Below, in pieces: positions 61,901-64,000 of a stretch of DNA of 64,000 nucleotides. The first letter of the stretch is position 1, and each line of letters opens with the position of its first letter. Position numbers and translations under genes: made by a program. The stretch spans positions 186,001 through 250,000 of the forward strand of contig JBGAKR010000004.1 in the NCBI GenBank assembly GCA_044224315.1, in the 5' to 3' direction. A model generated the notes under the pieces. It was given only the letters and a program-made list of their open reading frames with translations, was not told the origin of the DNA and searched no databases. This stretch comes from JAGXTF01 sp044224315 (GTDB taxonomy: Bacteria; Bacteroidota; Bacteroidia; NS11-12g; UBA955).

Positions 61901-64000
61901 CAGCGACTACAATCCCGGAAATTCAAAAAAAGGGGTATTAAACAGTGTACTGAATTTATACCTGGATAATAAATATGCCCCACGCAGAATTTGGTTATTT
62001 AACCGCGAAGATTCTTCCTATTCCATTTTAGAAAACAGCAATTATTTTGGAAATTATTATGCCAATATCGGCATGCATGCCCAACGGTACTGGTATACCT
62101 ATGCGCCCCAAAAACAGCAGCAGCATTTTAGAATGGTAATGCAAATTGACGACACCACCTGGTATGTAAAAAATATTGACATAGATAGCAGCGTGCATTT
62201 ATTTATGGTTTTAAAAAGTTCAGAATTTAGAAAATTAGGTAAAAAAGAACATATTTTTTATGACCGACTGGCTAAAAATCTAACCCGCGAAGCTTTGATT
62301 AAATGGATAGATACTCCAACCGTAAATACAGGTTTGTTTATTATTCCACTTAAAAATGTAAAGGGCGGCACCAGCATAGAAGGCACCGTTATCGGGCCCG
62401 ATATTAAATATCCGGTAAATAATGCATTTGTAGTATTGGAAAAGAATGGAATTTTTGTGCAAGGTGCATTTACCAACCGTGAGGGCCGCTTTAAAATGGA
62501 AAATCTGCAACCCGGCAAATACATGCTAAAAATTAAGGGCTCCAATTACCATTACTGGTTGCATTATAGTTTGGATTTGAATGCCGGATTTAACCACCTG
62601 GTGCAAGCCGAAATGAGACCCTACGCATGGATGCGGTATAATACCCCTGTTTATGACGCTGATGCCGACGGGACCTCGGTTATGTATGAAGCCGACAGTT
62701 ATTCTGCAGTTGGTGCTACTCCGCAAATGTCTATGAGGGCCGCACCCAGTGGCAATTACAGTGTTGAAATAGCCGCGGCCAAAGCTGGCAGATTTAAAAA
62801 CGCGCAAAAAATGAAATCCGAAAGAAAGGATGCTATGGCCACGGCAGATGTGCTTGATTCAGAAATATCAATGAGAGAAGGAAATGTGGCTTTCAAATGG
62901 GAATTTGGAGAAGGAGCAGAACCCGGCAAAGCAAATGCTCCAGCGGGCTGGACCGATGCCAATAAAAAGCAGGAAGAAGACCGGTTAAATAAATTAGCGG
63001 GTGATAAAAATGCACAAAAAAGGCGCAAGGATTTTAAAGATTATGCCTACTGGATTCCGAATTTATATACCAATAAACAGGGCCGCACTGCATTTACCGT
63101 AAAATACCCTGACAATGTAACCAGTTGGCAAACATTTGTACCCGCTATGGATGGCAAACGCCATACAGGATTGGGCGAATTAACCGTGCGCAGCTATAAA
63201 CCCGTGGTAACATCATTGGCGCTGCCACTGTTCTTAACCGAGGGCGATTCATTAATTGCATATGGCAGGGTAATGAATTATACAGGCAATAATTTAACCG
63301 GCAGATACGGTTTAAAAAACAACCAAAATATTTTTGGAAAAGAAATTAATTTTAAAGATTTTTATTCCGATAGCATGCCTGTACGAGGCACCAAACCCGG
63401 CGACACATTGAGTATAGAAGCCAGTATTGAATTGGCAAACGGCTACCGCGATGCAGAATTGCGTCGAATAATAGTAAATGCCGCCAATGTAATTACAGGT
63501 AAAAGTTTTTTTGATGAAATTAATACCGATTCTACCCTGGTTTTTAAAGCCGATAGTACAGATATGGGTATGGATGTAGCCGTTTACAACCACAAGCTGG
63601 CAGCCATTATAGACATGATTAAACAAATCGAAAATTTGCCTGCTTATGACAACCGAAGTATTGCAAGTTATTTAAATGCTTTACTCATTAAAAAATCTAT
63701 TTGCATAACATTGGGTATACCCTTTACCCAGGAAAAAGAAATACGCGAAACCATGGGAAAATTGAAAAAAGCCCAGGGAAATAATGGACTATTTGCGTGG
63801 TTTAAAGGTGGCAAAGAATCTTTTGTAGTAAGCACCTATGTGGCAGACGCCATGTACCGCGCACACAAAATGGGCTACGAAAACAATACCTGGTTGAATG
63901 CCGCCCGGGTTATGGAAAACAATTTGCCCCATGTATGGGGAACCGAACGCCTTGAATATTTACTTACACTAAAAACGTTGCAGCGCAAAGTGGATTACGA
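58935..64000 (+). CDS. Alpha-2-macroglobulin family protein (3' end outside the window)
   Basis: Very large secreted protein, at least 1688 residues and still open at the window end. Signal peptide MFKRLQFALSALLIFIAQTA. It has several MG2-type beta domains, a carboxypeptidase-regulatory-like insert near residues 1150-1220 (SIEGTVIGPDIKYPVNNAFV, TNREGRFKMENLQPGKYMLK), the A2M domain start near 1375 (WIPNLYTNKQGRTAFTVKYP, DNVTSWQTFVPAMDGKRHTG), and the following helical toroid. Where the thioester CxEQ should be, the sequence reads ENLPAYDNRSIASYLNALLI, so no thioester can form. Family members trap proteases; this one would need another mechanism. The -7-like TATTTTCG lies 4 bases before the ATG. 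Confidence 0.88.
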   Translation, partial: MFKRLQFALSALLIFIAQTASGQGLYQHKMDGPYVLLFKLNAEQAAFLAKNPHKIDTQYLYSRLVGKVHSDSIIPLQRKPIDPFPVKPFYNHDRYQRCYPKFHIWDISENGTYIEVTVNSLFNVSYRVIENAMFKASVYRIGFETFVFVEDSAGLPVYNATVKLDTAHCRFDSSIGGYRIPGKNIFGLLRIERGPHFTINHVNGVTDKTNNTNPPRDNYNYAKINYQGYLVTNKPRYKTWDTLFFKSFLVNKKGKPIKETLIARLYQNYSGYAKEIVLKPTERGAYNAFFVINDSFVIDQELVITLLDAHRNQIKWQSVSLENYELKDIFFSVKADKNLVTPGGGIKIFVSATTANRLPIMDGKITLKMRLNNVNYTDGDSVVIPMKKWENWYSISVQTDPSGVTVFDIPDSIFIALDGGFDVYCSLLTADNETREGSISFQYQTTRDRLESRMDGDTLRVNRLYNMKDVRRKMRIKIYTRWDLMTDTAFYTPLNLYLPPNVYMAQILRGDTLSGTFYRSTQLPDVSGKRTHDSIHIAFKSAFDIPVFYRIYANNKLVAKGNATELNWHAFDKSKNSYHLQYGILEGSVTNPRFYSKSFHLAEKELSVDIIQPATVYPGQEVPIEIVVKDAYGKPVNKVNLAAWAVNTQLEGIVTPDVPYLGLVKTQKPLPTYYWPIQPITPNYNGQLKAWQIGAFMLRKNEAFKLAWPEKGFAVLTDTTPKKTTEIDFFAHGHYYQRNIVYVKANDTLIWAPQINPRGAGIRIRPGNYNFTIRTYDQIYTFKNVEIKAGKKHFLCLQIDTLAALKMGDSTSPGMLTAQEIEMLFKNTMLFRYDQPMNDTLVVKVNGKVWQGIQYGYSLNSYFNSIQLKTHLYNPGKNNNSYSTFQNFYITGPFNENNEIELLWKNNYSHIFSFKPGVSVSLTRTDMITDYNADWANYLRYLALYSDKSYIFNNFWWDPNYKDTTKHIYNPGDPVEPPHYSTELEEFQYSDYNPGNSKKGVLNSVLNLYLDNKYAPRRIWLFNREDSSYSILENSNYFGNYYANIGMHAQRYWYTYAPQKQQQHFRMVMQIDDTTWYVKNIDIDSSVHLFMVLKSSEFRKLGKKEHIFYDRLAKNLTREALIKWIDTPTVNTGLFIIPLKNVKGGTSIEGTVIGPDIKYPVNNAFVVLEKNGIFVQGAFTNREGRFKMENLQPGKYMLKIKGSNYHYWLHYSLDLNAGFNHLVQAEMRPYAWMRYNTPVYDADADGTSVMYEADSYSAVGATPQMSMRAAPSGNYSVEIAAAKAGRFKNAQKMKSERKDAMATADVLDSEISMREGNVAFKWEFGEGAEPGKANAPAGWTDANKKQEEDRLNKLAGDKNAQKRRKDFKDYAYWIPNLYTNKQGRTAFTVKYPDNVTSWQTFVPAMDGKRHTGLGELTVRSYKPVVTSLALPLFLTEGDSLIAYGRVMNYTGNNLTGRYGLKNNQNIFGKEINFKDFYSDSMPVRGTKPGDTLSIEASIELANGYRDAELRRIIVNAANVITGKSFFDEINTDSTLVFKADSTDMGMDVAVYNHKLAAIIDMIKQIENLPAYDNRSIASYLNALLIKKSICITLGIPFTQEKEIRETMGKLKKAQGNNGLFAWFKGGKESFVVSTYVADAMYRAHKMGYENNTWLNAARVMENNLPHVWGTERLEYLLTLKTLQRKVDY

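Overview
The window reads as a chromosomal segment of a Bacteroidota (Bacteroidetes) bacterium, probably a Chitinophagales/Sphingobacteriales-like lineage. The evidence is type IX secretion (T9SS) cargo with C-terminal sorting domains, a PorP/SprF protein, Bacteroidota-specific families (DUF4835, DUF5522, DUF6913, the Bacteroidota form of omega), an OprO/P-type porin, and many copies of the Bacteroidota promoter -7 box TAnnTTTG(C). Most genes are housekeeping genes in short operons, and no phage, IS element or CRISPR array was seen.

Layout. 1-6.9 kb (+): bamD-rpoZ-coaBC-DUF4835 runs with overlaps into the shikimate genes aroB-aroA-aroC and a small membrane protein. 6.9-10.5 kb (-): a glycosyltransferase and two paralogous secreted proteins. 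10.6-12.4 kb: mazG, two small lipoproteins and a GC-rich non-genic island. 12.5-17.9 kb (-): a complete rRNA operon in the order 16S, tRNA-Ile, tRNA-Ala, a degenerate tRNA-like element, 23S, 5S, with a terminator, both rRNA processing stems and three tandem Bacteroidota promoters. 17.9-21.4 kb (-): plsY-clpS-scoA-rdgB-queA, directly upstream of and co-oriented with the rRNA operon. 21.5-28.4 kb: enolase, carA, a DUF1761 protein, a DUF5522 protein, a T9SS cargo protein and small membrane proteins. 28.5-31.8 kb: a second DnaE-type polymerase. 31.8-32.5 kb: an unusual non-coding region with three stacked hairpins, two heptamer repeat arrays, a long hairpin and two copies of one 18-bp palindrome. 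32.5-37.2 kb: PorP/SprF, a porin, rarA and an Xre/MbcA-RES toxin-antitoxin pair with a palindromic operator. 37.3-46.8 kb: ligA, DUF6913, dapA, ruvB, a four-helix-bundle gene flanked by inverted heptamer arrays, queG without a normal start codon, purH and pyrD. 46.8-64 kb: envelope and secreted proteins, a YyaL-type thioredoxin protein, the three-gene proton-translocating transhydrogenase pntAA-pntAB-pntB, a GNAT acetyltransferase, and a large alpha-2-macroglobulin-like protein cut off by the window end.

Shared themes: aromatic, lysine, purine and pyrimidine biosynthesis; DNA replication and repair (dnaE, rarA, ligA, ruvB); queuosine synthesis (queA, queG); envelope biogenesis and T9SS export. 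Several genes (glycosyltransferase, mazG, DUF5522, purH, GNAT, the antitoxin, the macroglobulin) have a -7 box only 3-7 bases before the start codon, so their mRNAs are probably leaderless or nearly so.

The parts that look least like textbook annotation are the 31.8-32.5 kb intergenic region, the four-helix-bundle cassette and the altered queG start, the tRNA-like element in the rRNA operon, and the toxin-antitoxin operator whose half-site recurs at the rarA promoter. All functional statements come from reading the sequence and from family knowledge; no database search was run.
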